This document shows, in pieces, positions 51,080-60,927 of a stretch of 64,000 bases of DNA. Source of the stretch: an uncultured Glaciecola sp. (GTDB taxonomy: Bacteria; Pseudomonadota; Gammaproteobacteria; Enterobacterales; Alteromonadaceae); assembly GCF_937770335.1 (NCBI RefSeq), contig NZ_CALJHY010000003.1, forward strand, positions 186,001 to 250,000, written 5' to 3'. The translations under genes were made by a program, and so were the position numbers. Each line of letters starts with the position of its first letter. Position 1 is the stretch's first letter. The notes under the pieces were generated by a model, which worked only from the letters and a program-made list of their open reading frames with translations, had not been told where the DNA came from and searched no databases.

Positions 51080-53230
51080 TTACCTTACTGCATTCAATAT
51101 GGTGTCGAACAACTCTTGCGCTGTAGTCAATATTCTAGCTGCTGCTGCATATGATTGTTGAAACTGGATAAGGTTTGCAGCTTCTTCGTCTAAACTAACC
51201 CCGGAAGTAGATTCAAACCAATCCGCAGACTGATTTTTTAATATTTGTGATGCCGCTAATTCAATTTGTCCGTTCGCCGTTAACGCACCAACGCTGCCAA
51301 CAATATTCGCATATGCTTCATTGAACGTGGCTTTGTTGCCATTACTACCAATACTTTGTCGCACAGCATCATCTTGCTGTAAACCGGCAAGGTCAACCGC
51401 GTTTCGGTTATCAGCGATGCCGTTAGTATTGAAACTAATATCAAACGAATCACCCGCTTTGGGAATACCTTCCAAGCTAAAATCGTAGCCTGGATAATCC
51501 TCAAGCGCAGCAAATTCAGCAGGCCAAGGTGGCGCGGACCCATTATCTTTGGCTTGCTGCAATAAATTATTTAAATCAGTTACACCTGTCACGGTACTAA
51601 TAATATTCGGAGGTACAGCGTTATCCATTACCTGAAATTCAGAAGCACTGGTAAATAAAACAGAGGCTGGAGCACCTACGCTTGTAGGTAACTCTGCCGC
51701 ACTTTGGATATTGCCTAAACCATTGAAACCAGAAGCATTCGAATTGGACAATGTGTTATCAATATTGGTATTGCTGACAGTTACGAAACCAATGGTGGCA
51801 TCGCCTAAATTGGCGGCATTAGTATCAACTCTCAGCGGCTTAGCAAAAGCTAAATCTTCACCTCTAGTTGTGGCAAGCTCTAAATTATTTGCTGCATTAC
51901 GTAATGGTTGAAACAAAAACTCATCACCCACCCCATAACTAGCGCCGCTAGCGAACTCAATTTCAATACCACCCATAATTTTATTATAAGTGCCTTGATC
52001 AGCAGTAACCGTGGTTATTTGGGTAATTGGATTACCGGTTTCATCAAGCTGTGGCGTGCCATCGCTATTTATTGCTGACACCTGCAAATCAAATGTTGGA
52101 GGCAAGCCCGTTGGGCTGCTCAACACTTCAACTCGATAGTCCGTATTGGTAATATCTCCGCCTGCACCCGGTGTGAAACGGCCTTTAATGCCTAAACTTA
52201 AATCGGTATTATTCGGGTAGTTGATGCCACTAAACCCAGGTATTTTAAAAATATCACCGCCCAATTGTTGATCAAGGTCCATACCTTGTCGGTTTTGGGT
52301 ATTGAATGTGTCTGCCAGTGCGACTGACAACTTTCCTAAGTCGTGCTGGGAAGGTTCTAAAATTTCTTCACGATATCGAAATATACCACCTAAGGAGCCG
52401 CCTAATTTCTGCTCTTCAACATTTAACGTCGTATTCGATTTGGGCGGTTCGTAGTTTGTAGACAGCCTAAGTTGAGTATTTGTAAAATCAGGTTCACCGC
52501 CAGTTGTAAGTACGTTAAACGTGCCATCAGCTAATACTAACGATTCACCGGAGGTTAAATTTACGACTAAACCTAAGTCGCTATTTGGGCTTGGGCGTGT
52601 TTCAACTGACATATACTCAGCTAATTTACGGATCGCTAGGTCTCTTTCGTTCATCAGCGCTGAAGGCGTATCAACATTACTCGAGTTACCAACAATTTGA
52701 ATTGCTTTGTTTAAGTTACCAATTTGTTTAATTAACGTATTTGCGTTGTTGACGCTGTCATCAATTTGTTGTTCCACTTCTCGTTCTTTTACCGAAATAA
52801 AGTCACCAAGCGTATTAACCCTATTGACCAAACCTTGTGCTTGTCCTAACACTGCGCTGCGAGACGTAATATTGGTCGGGTCATCTGCAGCCGTTTGAAT
52901 GGAAGCGAAAAATCGGGTAATCGCCCCAGAAACCGAATTAGCTTCACTGGCGAGCGCATTATCAAGCGTTTGTGCACCATCATAAAACGCTTGTGCTTCA
53001 CCGACACTGGTTGTATCTCGGCGTAACTGATTCATGGCAAATTGGCTCAACACACGATCAGTAAACCCTTGGTTAACACCGCCAGTCGACATCGTTTTAA
53101 ATTCAGTGCGTTCGCGAACATAGCCCTCAGTATTTATATTTGCAATGTTATTACTGGTGGTGTTTAGCAAGCGATTACTTGCGTTAACGCCGGTTTTAGC
53201 AATTGAAAATAAGTCTGCTGTTTTGATCAT
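51080..53230 (-). CDS. flgK: Hook-filament junction protein FlgK (HAP1)
   Basis: FlgK is the first junction protein on the hook. It has 716 residues. The N-terminal rod motif reads SIAKTGVNASNRLLNTTSNN then INTEGYVRERTEF. The C-terminal helix reads EAANLIQFQQSYAAAARILT. It is longer than enterobacterial FlgK (about 550), with an expanded middle domain, as is common in marine species. It overlaps flgJ by four bases. Confidence 0.95.
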   Translation of the reverse strand: MIKTADLFSIAKTGVNASNRLLNTTSNNIANINTEGYVRERTEFKTMSTGGVNQGFTDRVLSQFAMNQLRRDTTSVGEAQAFYDGAQTLDNALASEANSVSGAITRFFASIQTAADDPTNITSRSAVLGQAQGLVNRVNTLGDFISVKEREVEQQIDDSVNNANTLIKQIGNLNKAIQIVGNSSNVDTPSALMNERDLAIRKLAEYMSVETRPSPNSDLGLVVNLTSGESLVLADGTFNVLTTGGEPDFTNTQLRLSTNYEPPKSNTTLNVEEQKLGGSLGGIFRYREEILEPSQHDLGKLSVALADTFNTQNRQGMDLDQQLGGDIFKIPGFSGINYPNNTDLSLGIKGRFTPGAGGDITNTDYRVEVLSSPTGLPPTFDLQVSAINSDGTPQLDETGNPITQITTVTADQGTYNKIMGGIEIEFASGASYGVGDEFLFQPLRNAANNLELATTRGEDLAFAKPLRVDTNAANLGDATIGFVTVSNTNIDNTLSNSNASGFNGLGNIQSAAELPTSVGAPASVLFTSASEFQVMDNAVPPNIISTVTGVTDLNNLLQQAKDNGSAPPWPAEFAALEDYPGYDFSLEGIPKAGDSFDISFNTNGIADNRNAVDLAGLQQDDAVRQSIGSNGNKATFNEAYANIVGSVGALTANGQIELAASQILKNQSADWFESTSGVSLDEEAANLIQFQQSYAAAARILTTAQELFDTILNAVR

Positions 53231-54195
53231 GGTATTAACTCACCTAAAATAGTGCCATTGAGCACCGACATAACTTTGTCAGCATATTGCGGATCGGTTG
53301 CATAACCTGCGTCCTGCAATGCATTAAAATAGTCTTCTGGTGTTTCAGTTTTTTGAATAGCTTTTTCGTACCGAGGGTTTGACTTTATAAAGTCTACATA
53401 ATCATCCATTGAGTGGGTAAACGAGCCATAACTTCTAAACGACGCTTGTTGTTTTTCTGGCACGTTATTAACGAACTCTAAGGTATCGATCGTCGCTTTT
53501 TCTCCATCCCAACGTTTATCTGCTTTGATACCAAACAAATTGTGACTATTTTCACCGTCTTTTTTATGGATTAGGCTTTTACCCCAACCTGTTTCCACAG
53601 CCGCTTGTGCGATCATCGCTTTGGGATCTAAATTGAGCGCTTTTGCTGCCTCAACCGCATGTGGATATAGTACTTTTACGAAGTCTTGCGGCGATGCAAA
53701 TGCAGCGTCCTTAAAAGCGGTTTCTTTAAATCTGTCTTGAGAGACATTTTCGCTGCTATTCCCTAAGACTCTGCTTTGTGCATTTTGAATTGCGGCAACA
53801 TTGTGCCTATTCAGCGAAGATAAATCACCGTCTGAACGAACCACACCTGCTGGCATGACGCCATTACCCGGATTCATTTGTTGCATAATGACTTCAGCAA
53901 GCCCGATGCTGCCATTCGCACTTAGGTCTGTTGCGATCTGCTTGTCATGCATTTCACGATAAAACTTAACTTGTTCAGTATTAAAAGGACTGTCTTTATC
54001 TGCAAGGGCATCTTGTGCTTTACGCATAGACTTAAGCATCATTTGTACAAATATCGCCTCAAATTGTTTGGCCGCTTCTTCCAAAGCGCCTTTGTCTCCA
54101 GATTGAGCTGCTTCTCGCAATTTGTTAACACTACCCATGTCGTGGTAGTTGCGCGACATCTCTAATTTTGACTTAGTTACAGAAGTTAAATCCAT
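53227..54195 (-). CDS. flgJ: Rod-cap and peptidoglycan hydrolase FlgJ
   Basis: FlgJ caps the growing rod and cuts a hole in the wall. It has 322 residues in two parts: the N-terminal rod-cap domain (KQFEAIFVQMMLKSMRKAQD) and a C-terminal glucosaminidase-type domain (IAQAAVETGWGKSLI with catalytic Glu, then NLFGIKADKRWDG). It abuts flgI. Confidence 0.95.
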   Translation of the reverse strand: MDLTSVTKSKLEMSRNYHDMGSVNKLREAAQSGDKGALEEAAKQFEAIFVQMMLKSMRKAQDALADKDSPFNTEQVKFYREMHDKQIATDLSANGSIGLAEVIMQQMNPGNGVMPAGVVRSDGDLSSLNRHNVAAIQNAQSRVLGNSSENVSQDRFKETAFKDAAFASPQDFVKVLYPHAVEAAKALNLDPKAMIAQAAVETGWGKSLIHKKDGENSHNLFGIKADKRWDGEKATIDTLEFVNNVPEKQQASFRSYGSFTHSMDDYVDFIKSNPRYEKAIQKTETPEDYFNALQDAGYATDPQYADKVMSVLNGTILGELIP

Positions 54196-55322
54196 TAGAT
54201 GATCACCAATTCACCTTGCAGCGCACCGGCTTTACTAAGCGCTTCAAGTATTGCCATTAAGTCACCTGGAGCAGCTCCAATTTCGTTAACTGCGCGCACT
54301 AACTGTTCTAAACTGACCCCTGGGTCAAACAAAAACATGCGGCTATCATCAAGCTGAACATCAACAATAGAACGAGGCGTAATGACAGTATTACCGTTTG
54401 CCAGTGCATTCGGTTGTGCTACTTGTATGTTTTCAGAAATGGTTACGGTGAGACCACCATGCGTAATGGCGGCAGGTAATAGCTTAACGTCTTGACCAAT
54501 CACAATCGTGCCTGTTCGGCTATTAATAACGATTCTTGCCGGCGCCGTTGCCGGCTGAAATTCAAAGTTTTCAATAGTAGCTAAGAAACCCACGCGCTGA
54601 CTCCGATCACGGGGAGCCGTCACTTTTACAGAAGCAGCATCCATTGGCATTGCGATTGCCGAGCCGCTCGATACGTCAGCACCTAGGCGCCTATTAATCA
54701 CATCAGCTAATGCTTGCGCTGTGCTAAAATCAGGTGTATTCAAATTAAGTGTCAGGTAATCATTTTGCATCAAACCAGATGGGATTGCTCTTTCAACAAT
54801 AGCCCCGTTTGCTATGCGTCCTACGGTGGGTGTATTCGACACGATTCTTGAACCGTCATTACCCTGTGCTCCAAACCCACTGACCACTAAACTACCTTGC
54901 GCTACTGAATAAATTTCGCCATCTAAGCCACGTAAAAAAGTACGTAATAACGTGCCACCATTTAAACTAGACGCTTCACCAACCGAAGACACCGTCACAT
55001 CAATCGTTTGTCCTGGTTTTGTGAATGCAGGCAGCGTTGCATGTACAACTACAGCCGCTACATTTTTGATTTTAGGTTTCACATTTGCATCAAGTGAAAT
55101 ACCAAAACTAGCTAACATGGTTCTAAAGCTTTGTTCAGTGAAAGGGCTCGTTTCGCCCGTTCCTGGAAGACCAACGACTAAGCCATAGCCGACCAATTGG
55201 TTGGCTCGAACGCCTTGAATGGTTGCTAAATCTTTAATCCGTTGGGCCTGCAGTTTAAATGGCGTCAACAGTAAGCTTAGAATCACCGTAACAGATGCAA
55301 AAACAGATAATAACTTCATCAT
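54195..55322 (-). CDS. flgI: Flagellar P-ring protein FlgI
   Basis: FlgI forms the periplasmic P-ring around the rod. It has 375 residues and a signal peptide ending FKLQA. The mature start is [20 protein letters not shown] with VVGLPGTGE, the family signature. The length is standard. One base overlap with flgJ and six bases from flgH. Confidence 0.96.
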   Translation of the reverse strand: MMKLLSVFASVTVILSLLLTPFKLQAQRIKDLATIQGVRANQLVGYGLVVGLPGTGETSPFTEQSFRTMLASFGISLDANVKPKIKNVAAVVVHATLPAFTKPGQTIDVTVSSVGEASSLNGGTLLRTFLRGLDGEIYSVAQGSLVVSGFGAQGNDGSRIVSNTPTVGRIANGAIVERAIPSGLMQNDYLTLNLNTPDFSTAQALADVINRRLGADVSSGSAIAMPMDAASVKVTAPRDRSQRVGFLATIENFEFQPATAPARIVINSRTGTIVIGQDVKLLPAAITHGGLTVTISENIQVAQPNALANGNTVITPRSIVDVQLDDSRMFLFDPGVSLEQLVRAVNEIGAAPGDLMAILEALSKAGALQGELVII

Positions 55323-55328
55323 AAAATC

Positions 55329-56021
55329 CTAGAGTGGCCACCACGTTGAAGAGAAAAATTTAGTTAGCCAGCCTTTTTGTTGAGACTGAGCGAATGAGCC
55401 TTTGGCGCTATATTGAATGCGGGCATTAGCAATTTTGGTTGATTGAATTTGGTTGGTAGGCGAAATATCAGCTGCGCGGATAACGCCCGTAAGACGAATA
55501 TATTCGTCACCATTGTTTAGGGTTAACCATTTCTCACCGCGAATAATTAAATTTTGATTGGGCAGTACTTCAACCACCGTCACCGAAATATTACCAGTGA
55601 GACTGTTACTTTGATTCGCTTGTGCATCGCCAGAAAAGTCACTGCTGGAATCAACGCCCAGTTGAATACTTTCTTTACCTATGTTGATGACGTTGCCACC
55701 TAAACCAATAATTGGGTTTACATCAACCGTCGAGTCTTTGCTTGTGCTTGTTCCTGCGGACTTTGACGCGTTCGTGTTCTCACTTAATCTCACGGTAATA
55801 ATATCGCCAACGCGACGCGCTTTAACGTCTGAATACAGGCTGTTTGCCATTGCTTTATTGAACAAACTGCCATCTTCAACTATTTCATCTCGCGTCATGG
55901 TCGGCACTGCCGGCGCATAGTATGGATCATTCGCGGTCACAGGCTTAACTGCCGTTGACTCACAACCCGTTAGGCTGCCAATGGCAATAAAAGAAAGTGC
56001 GATTGATGAAAATAATCTCAT
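55329..56021 (-). CDS. flgH: Flagellar L-ring lipoprotein FlgH
   Basis: FlgH forms the outer-membrane L-ring. It has 230 residues and a clear lipobox (SLTGC near residue 19). The conserved core includes RRVGDIITVRLSENTNASKS and IVSGVI-like GVIRAADISPTNQIQST. It follows flgG by 10 bases. Confidence 0.96.
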   Translation of the reverse strand: MRLFSSIALSFIAIGSLTGCESTAVKPVTANDPYYAPAVPTMTRDEIVEDGSLFNKAMANSLYSDVKARRVGDIITVRLSENTNASKSAGTSTSKDSTVDVNPIIGLGGNVINIGKESIQLGVDSSSDFSGDAQANQSNSLTGNISVTVVEVLPNQNLIIRGEKWLTLNNGDEYIRLTGVIRAADISPTNQIQSTKIANARIQYSAKGSFAQSQQKGWLTKFFSSTWWPL

Positions 56022-56031
56022 TAGTTTATTC

Positions 56032-56820
56032 CTAAAGTTGCTGTATAACTTGACCGAGCATTTGGTCGACTGACGAAATTACTTTTGAGTTCATTTCATA
56101 CAAACGTTGGCTTTCAATTAGGTTTACCAACTCTTCGGTCACGTTAACGTTAGATGTTTCGAGCGTGCCTTGAGATAATGTTCCTAAACCTTCTAGTCCC
56201 GGAACTCCTTGAACTGGGGCACCCGAAACTGCTGTTTCAACATAAAGGTTTTGGCCGATTGGCTGCAAACCTACTGGATTAATGAAGTCAGCAAGATTCA
56301 ACTGGCCTAAGACTTGTGGAGTCGCTTGTCCACGCAGTTGTGCTGACACTTCGCCGTCTTGTGAAATAGTGACTTGCTGCGCATCTTGTGGAAGTGTAAT
56401 AGCAGGCTGCAATACAAAACCGGCTCCAGGCGTTACGATATTGCCCTGATCATTCAATGTAAACTGACCATTACGTGTATAAGCTAAGCTGCCATCAGGT
56501 TGCTGTATTTCAAAAAATCCACGCCCCTGAATAGACAGATCTAATGCATTCTCTGTGGTCAGCAAGTTCCCTTGGGTATGTGCTTTTTGCGTTGCGACTA
56601 CTTTTGAACCCGCGCCTAACATTAGGCCGGAAGGTAACTCTGTATCCGCTGACGAACGACCGCCTGGCTGATTAATATTTTGATATAACAAACTTTCAAA
56701 AACGGCACGGTCTTTTTTAAAGCCGATCGTACTGGCGTTAGCCAAGTTGTTCGAAACAACAGATACATCAGTTTGTGCTGCATCTAAACCTGTTTTTGCT
56801 ATCCATAGAGCTGGGTGCAT
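56032..56820 (-). CDS. flgG: Distal rod protein FlgG
   Basis: FlgG makes the distal rod. It has 262 residues, the family standard. The N-terminal motif reads LWIAKTGLDAAQTDVSVVSN and NLANASTIGFKKDRAVFE. The C-terminal motif reads ETSNVNVTEELVNLIESQR. It begins after a 41-base gap from flgF. Confidence 0.96.
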   Translation of the reverse strand: MHPALWIAKTGLDAAQTDVSVVSNNLANASTIGFKKDRAVFESLLYQNINQPGGRSSADTELPSGLMLGAGSKVVATQKAHTQGNLLTTENALDLSIQGRGFFEIQQPDGSLAYTRNGQFTLNDQGNIVTPGAGFVLQPAITLPQDAQQVTISQDGEVSAQLRGQATPQVLGQLNLADFINPVGLQPIGQNLYVETAVSGAPVQGVPGLEGLGTLSQGTLETSNVNVTEELVNLIESQRLYEMNSKVISSVDQMLGQVIQQL

Positions 56821-56861
56821 AAAAACCTCCGCGAAAAACTTTTCGCATATTTGCTAATTTA

Positions 56862-57605
56862 TTAAAGTATTCTGAGTAAGGTATTCGAGCTAGTGACCAT
56901 TTGGTCTGCTTTCTTCATCAGCTTGACTTGCATTTCATAATGACGTTGCAAACTGATCATACTAACCATCTCTTCTACCGCATTTACGTTAGAGCCCTCG
57001 AGCATGCCAGAAGCCACGCCCACTCTAATATCTTGTGGCGCGACACCACCATCCTTGAGATCAAACAAACCATCTTGACGCCGTTTCATCGTGTCAATGG
57101 GTGGATTAACGAGTTTAAGTCGCCCTACTTCATCTATTTGATTTGCAGGCGCACCTTGCAATCGAGCGGTAATACGGCCATCGTTACCGACGGTAATATT
57201 GCTCACTGGAGTTGGCATAAATAGCGGTCCGTTTTCGCCCATGAGCAAATTGCCTTTAGAGTCCTGCAGAGCACCATCAACCGTCATGCTTAAACTACCA
57301 TTGCGTGTATAAGCCTCTTCACCCTGAGGAGTTTGCACGGAAAACCAACCATCGCCTTGCACGGCGACGTCAAGCGAGCGACCCGTTGTAATTAATGGGC
57401 CACTTTCGTAGTTATTAGTCGGACTTTCGGTCATGCTAAACACACGAGACGGCAAACCAGCGCCGTATGCAGGCATAGCTCGCGCTTGTTCTAACTGCGC
57501 TTTAAAGCCATTAGTTTGGGCATTAGCCAAATTGTTGGCGCGCACAGCGGTGGCAAGAAGGTCTTGCTTAGCACCACTGGCTGCGATATAGAGCATTTTA
57601 TCCAT
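56862..57605 (-). CDS. flgF: Proximal rod protein FlgF
   Basis: FlgF is a rod subunit. I start it at the ATG at 57605 (MDKMLYIAASGAKQDLLATA), giving 247 residues, the family length. The open frame extends 67 codons further to 57806, but that stretch holds a sigma54 promoter and does not look like FlgF. The C-terminus reads EGSNVNAVEEMVSMISLQRH. With its own promoter and a terminator before it, it starts a second transcription unit, flgF to flgL. Confidence 0.95.
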   Translation of the reverse strand: MDKMLYIAASGAKQDLLATAVRANNLANAQTNGFKAQLEQARAMPAYGAGLPSRVFSMTESPTNNYESGPLITTGRSLDVAVQGDGWFSVQTPQGEEAYTRNGSLSMTVDGALQDSKGNLLMGENGPLFMPTPVSNITVGNDGRITARLQGAPANQIDEVGRLKLVNPPIDTMKRRQDGLFDLKDGGVAPQDIRVGVASGMLEGSNVNAVEEMVSMISLQRHYEMQVKLMKKADQMVTSSNTLLRIL

Positions 57606-57653
57606 TGTATTCGACTCTTTTTTGACGTAAATAGATGTGAATACAATTTCATC

Positions 57654-57670
57654 TGCAAGGACAATGCCAA
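57654..57670 (-). promoter_or_regulatory. Sigma54 promoter for flgF
   Basis: On the minus strand TTGGCATTGTCCTTGCA is close to consensus with exact spacing. The predicted start near 57644 is 39 bases before the flgF ATG at 57605, which argues against the longer reading frame. Confidence 0.78.
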
Positions 57671-57828
57671 GGTTTTCTAAAGATTTATTGAAGGTTACTT
57701 CAGACTGCTTAAGTATGCCCCAGTTGAGCATTGCAGTGCCCATTGAGGAAGGTATCTCATGCAAGGACCCGAAGTGCTTTTTTATAGGAGAGGCTCTACT
57801 CAACATCTTGGGTTCAAAGAAAAGGCAT

Positions 57829-57854
57829 AAAAAAGCCGACTATTACGTCGGCTT
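57829..57854 (-). terminator. Terminator between flgE and flgF
   Basis: An eight-base stem (AAGCCGAC with GTCGGCTT, loop TATTAC) is followed by six T residues on the minus strand, 18 bases after the flgE stop. Confidence 0.88.
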
Positions 57855-57871
57855 GATATGTTGTTAAACGA

Positions 57872-59257
57872 TTATCGAATGTTGAGTATCGTCTGGTTTA
57901 GCTGGTTGTTGACTTCAAGCGCTCTTGAGTTTGCTTGGAAGTTTCTCTGGGCTATGATCATATCAATCAACTCAGTGGTTAAGTTCACGTTAGCTTGTTC
58001 AAGCGCAGACGAATTAATATCCCCGAACGTACCTGTTGTTGCTTCACCCGCTAGGGCTTCGCCAGAAAGAATACTTTCTTTCCATTGTGTTCCACTTTGT
58101 TGAGTTAGGCCTTGTTCATTTGAGAAGCGCACTAACGCGACACGAACGATAGGTTCAGATGTGCCGTTTGAGAACGTGGCACGAACCAAACCATCAGGGC
58201 CGATATCTATGCCTGTCAGTCGGCCTACTGGCAAACCATTTTGTTCAAGTGACGTTACTTCAAATGCAGATGCGAATTGTGTTGGCTCATTCGGTGTTGC
58301 ATTGTTTTGGTCCAAGTTAAAATCCACAGTAATCTGTTGCAACGGCGAAGAACCGTTACTCAGGATACCCGCGCCTAAGGCTTCGGTTTGAAACTTAGAA
58401 TTTAATTGCGGTAAACCATTAGCAGATTCGATGCCTATGAAGTCGCCGCCTTCACTAAATGCGATTTTAGCCGCCGATACACTATTGCCCGTATTCGTAC
58501 CGACTGCATTTACCGCCGTTGCAGGGTCAGAATCAGAACCGTCAGAATTTGTTGCATCTACTAATTGGTCATCTACAGCTGTAGCAACATACCATTCGTT
58601 AACTACCGCAGGATCATTATCCTTAATAAAGTAATACGTCATAACATGGCTATCACCCAACGAGTCATAAACAGTGACCGAGGTCGCGGCGTTGTACGTT
58701 AGTGGGTCAGTTGGGTCAAAGTCAGCTGCTACTTTAGCTTGGTCGCCTGCTGGCAAGTTAAAGCGCATATCAACTTCCGTTGTTTGCTGCGGTGAACCCG
58801 ATGAATCAGGTATTCGCACTGGTACTGTGGTACTGAGTGCAACCGATGCTGACGTTCCATCATTGTTTACAGGAAAGCCAAGCAAGTTGTCACCAGCAGA
58901 GTTAACCACAAAATTGTTTGAATCTAACTTGAATTGACCAGCTCTAGTGAAAGAGAAGTCACGTGAAGTAATTTCTGGGATAGTGGCGAAAAAACCGTTA
59001 CCCGTAATAGCTAAATCTAATGAATTATTAGTGAAACTTAAACTGCCTTGAGAAAATTGCTGTGCAACTTCTTGAGTCAACGCACCGTCACCTACTTTGG
59101 TTTTACCTGACGCTAAAAGAGAAGCGGCATATACGTCGCCAAATTCTGCACGCGACTCCTTAAAACCGACCGTATTAACGTTTGCAATATTATTAGCCGT
59201 TGTGTCTAAGTCTTTTTGAGAAGCCGAGACACCGCTGAGTGCAATATTAAATGACAT
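57872..59257 (-). CDS. flgE: Flagellar hook protein FlgE
   Basis: FlgE is the hook subunit. It has 461 residues, with N-terminal SFNIALSGVSASQKDLDTTA and NIANVNTVGFKESRAEF, and C-terminal LEQANVNLTTELIDMIIAQR. The middle is variable and rich in Asp, Ser and Thr. It ends at a terminator. Confidence 0.96.
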   Translation of the reverse strand: MSFNIALSGVSASQKDLDTTANNIANVNTVGFKESRAEFGDVYAASLLASGKTKVGDGALTQEVAQQFSQGSLSFTNNSLDLAITGNGFFATIPEITSRDFSFTRAGQFKLDSNNFVVNSAGDNLLGFPVNNDGTSASVALSTTVPVRIPDSSGSPQQTTEVDMRFNLPAGDQAKVAADFDPTDPLTYNAATSVTVYDSLGDSHVMTYYFIKDNDPAVVNEWYVATAVDDQLVDATNSDGSDSDPATAVNAVGTNTGNSVSAAKIAFSEGGDFIGIESANGLPQLNSKFQTEALGAGILSNGSSPLQQITVDFNLDQNNATPNEPTQFASAFEVTSLEQNGLPVGRLTGIDIGPDGLVRATFSNGTSEPIVRVALVRFSNEQGLTQQSGTQWKESILSGEALAGEATTGTFGDINSSALEQANVNLTTELIDMIIAQRNFQANSRALEVNNQLNQTILNIR

Positions 59258-59272
59258 AGGGAAAAACTCCTG

Positions 59273-59965
59273 TTAACTACCGATTTGGATAACGTCATCA
59301 AGCTTTATGCTAACGTCACCATCTAAATTTAAAATAACACCTTGACCAGCACGAGTTAGACTAACGCTATCAACATGCCGATTTATGGCTGTTGGCAAAG
59401 ATGCTGGTTCTCCAAACACCTCGCCCTGAACTTTGATGGCATAGTCACCTGCCGGCAATGCATTGCCGTCTTGGTCTGTGCCATCCCAAGTAAACTCGAC
59501 ATTGCCCGGCGCAAGTGTGCCGATGTTCATCGTACGTACCACTTCACCTTGGCTGTTTTGAATCGCTATTTTTGTATCTTGCGAGGTCTCTTCGTTAATA
59601 ATGACACCCGTCACGCCTTGACCTGGCTCTGACATATGACCAATGTTGCCGGTTACCAGCACATTTTGCCCAATCAGACTAGATGCTTGTAACGCTTGGC
59701 TTGAAGTCATTGAAGAGGCAAAGTCGCCAAACTTAGTATTTAACTGCGAAATACCATCTGCCATCGTAAATGAGGTCATCTGCGCTACTAACTGGTCATT
59801 GTTAACCGGTTTCGTTGGATCTTGATTGGCCAGTTGCTCAGTTAACAAGGCAAAGAAATCCTCTTGTTTCAGAGTTTGCTCTGTCCCATCTGCTACTTTT
59901 GTTTCCTCTGGCATCCAATAGAGGTCGGTACTTAAACCTTTCTGACTGCGTTCTAATATTTCCAC
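59273..59965 (-). CDS. flgD: Hook-cap protein FlgD
   Basis: FlgD is the scaffold on which the hook grows. It has 230 residues: the N-terminal region FFALLTEQLANQDPTKPVNN with VAQMTSFTMADGISQL, and the FlgD Ig/tudor-like domain (VEFTWDGTDQDGNALPAGDY). It is lost from the mature flagellum. 15 bases before flgE. Confidence 0.96.
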   Translation of the reverse strand: MEILERSQKGLSTDLYWMPEETKVADGTEQTLKQEDFFALLTEQLANQDPTKPVNNDQLVAQMTSFTMADGISQLNTKFGDFASSMTSSQALQASSLIGQNVLVTGNIGHMSEPGQGVTGVIINEETSQDTKIAIQNSQGEVVRTMNIGTLAPGNVEFTWDGTDQDGNALPAGDYAIKVQGEVFGEPASLPTAINRHVDSVSLTRAGQGVILNLDGDVSIKLDDVIQIGS

Positions 59966-60004
59966 TTGATTATCTCCGCTATAACTAACAACGTTAACCT
60001 AACT

Positions 60005-60427
60005 CTATTGACCTTGACCCAACTGCAGTACGCGTCTGAATATGCGTTTTGTTGTATCTGCAATTTGTACATTCGTTTCGTAACCTTTAGAAGCCGACAA
60101 CATGTCCGCCATTTCTTCTACAATATTTACATTTGGCTTGTATATGTAACCATTCTCATCGGCAAGTGGGTTGCCAGGGGCATATTCGACCTGCAATGGT
60201 TTGGTGCTCTCAACTATGCCGAGCACTTTAACACCGGCCCCCTTGCTCATGTCAGAGCTAGCTTGATCCAGCGCTGCGGCAAATACGGGGTGGCGTGCCT
60301 TGTATGTTTCTTCATAGCTACTGCTGACAGAGTTGGCGTTGGCTATGTTACTTGCGGTACTGTTTAAACGAACACTTTCTGCGCCCATACCAGTACTCGC
60401 TATTTTCATAATATTAAATAAACTCAT
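60005..60427 (-). CDS. flgC: Proximal rod protein FlgC
   Basis: FlgC is a rod subunit. It has 140 residues, with MSLFNIMKIASTGMGAESVR and SNIANANSVSSS at the start and the signature NVNIVEEMADMLSASKGYET at the end. One base overlap with flgB. Confidence 0.96.
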   Translation of the reverse strand: MSLFNIMKIASTGMGAESVRLNSTASNIANANSVSSSYEETYKARHPVFAAALDQASSDMSKGAGVKVLGIVESTKPLQVEYAPGNPLADENGYIYKPNVNIVEEMADMLSASKGYETNVQIADTTKRIFRRVLQLGQGQ

Positions 60428-60825
60428 TAACCTTGACCTCCGCCAATTGCTTTTCTCATGCCTTTAATTTTGCCGGTCAACATCATGATGCCAGCTTGAT
60501 AACGCATACCATTTTCAAGAAAGTTGTTTCTTTCAACCTGAGCATCAACGGTATTACCATCGCCGGTATCCGCTTGATCAGGCACTCTAAATTCGATTTC
60601 TGCTTGTATTTGTGAGCGACCGGACATGTGCTTATCATTGGTTTTAACTAAGCCTCCTTGGTCATACTGTGCGCTTTTCATTGCCTTGTTAAAGTCAATG
60701 TCACGCGCCTTGTATCCAGGGGTATTTGCGTTTGCCAGATTACCAGAAATCACTTCCATTCTGTCACTGCGAACAGAAAGTGCTTTTTGGTGAAATCCAA
60801 CTAATCTATCTAAACTAATGGCCAT
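60427..60825 (-). CDS. flgB: Proximal rod protein FlgB
   Basis: FlgB is the first rod protein of the flg operon. It has 132 residues, with the motif VISGNLANANTPGYKARDID. It begins 29 bases after the predicted start of a strong sigma54 promoter. Confidence 0.96.
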   Translation of the reverse strand: MAISLDRLVGFHQKALSVRSDRMEVISGNLANANTPGYKARDIDFNKAMKSAQYDQGGLVKTNDKHMSGRSQIQAEIEFRVPDQADTGDGNTVDAQVERNNFLENGMRYQAGIMMLTGKIKGMRKAIGGGQG

Positions 60826-60863
60826 GTGTTTCGCTCACTTACAAACCTACTTGCCAATACAAA

Positions 60864-60880
60864 GCAAGTCATGTGCCAAT
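60864..60880 (-). promoter_or_regulatory. Sigma54 promoter for flgB operon
   Basis: On the minus strand TTGGCACATGACTTGCT is almost perfect, with exact 10-base spacing. FlrC is the expected activator. Confidence 0.85.
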
Positions 60881-60927
60881 ACATAGAATGAAGCGAAAAG
60901 AAGTGTTTTTATTATGAGGGGTAAATA

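Noticed and set aside
57714-57740. Second sigma54-like site upstream of flgF (GGGCAC then ATGC)
   Set aside because: The spacing fits only if the GGCAC core is ignored; the site at 57654-57670 is far better and at a sensible distance.
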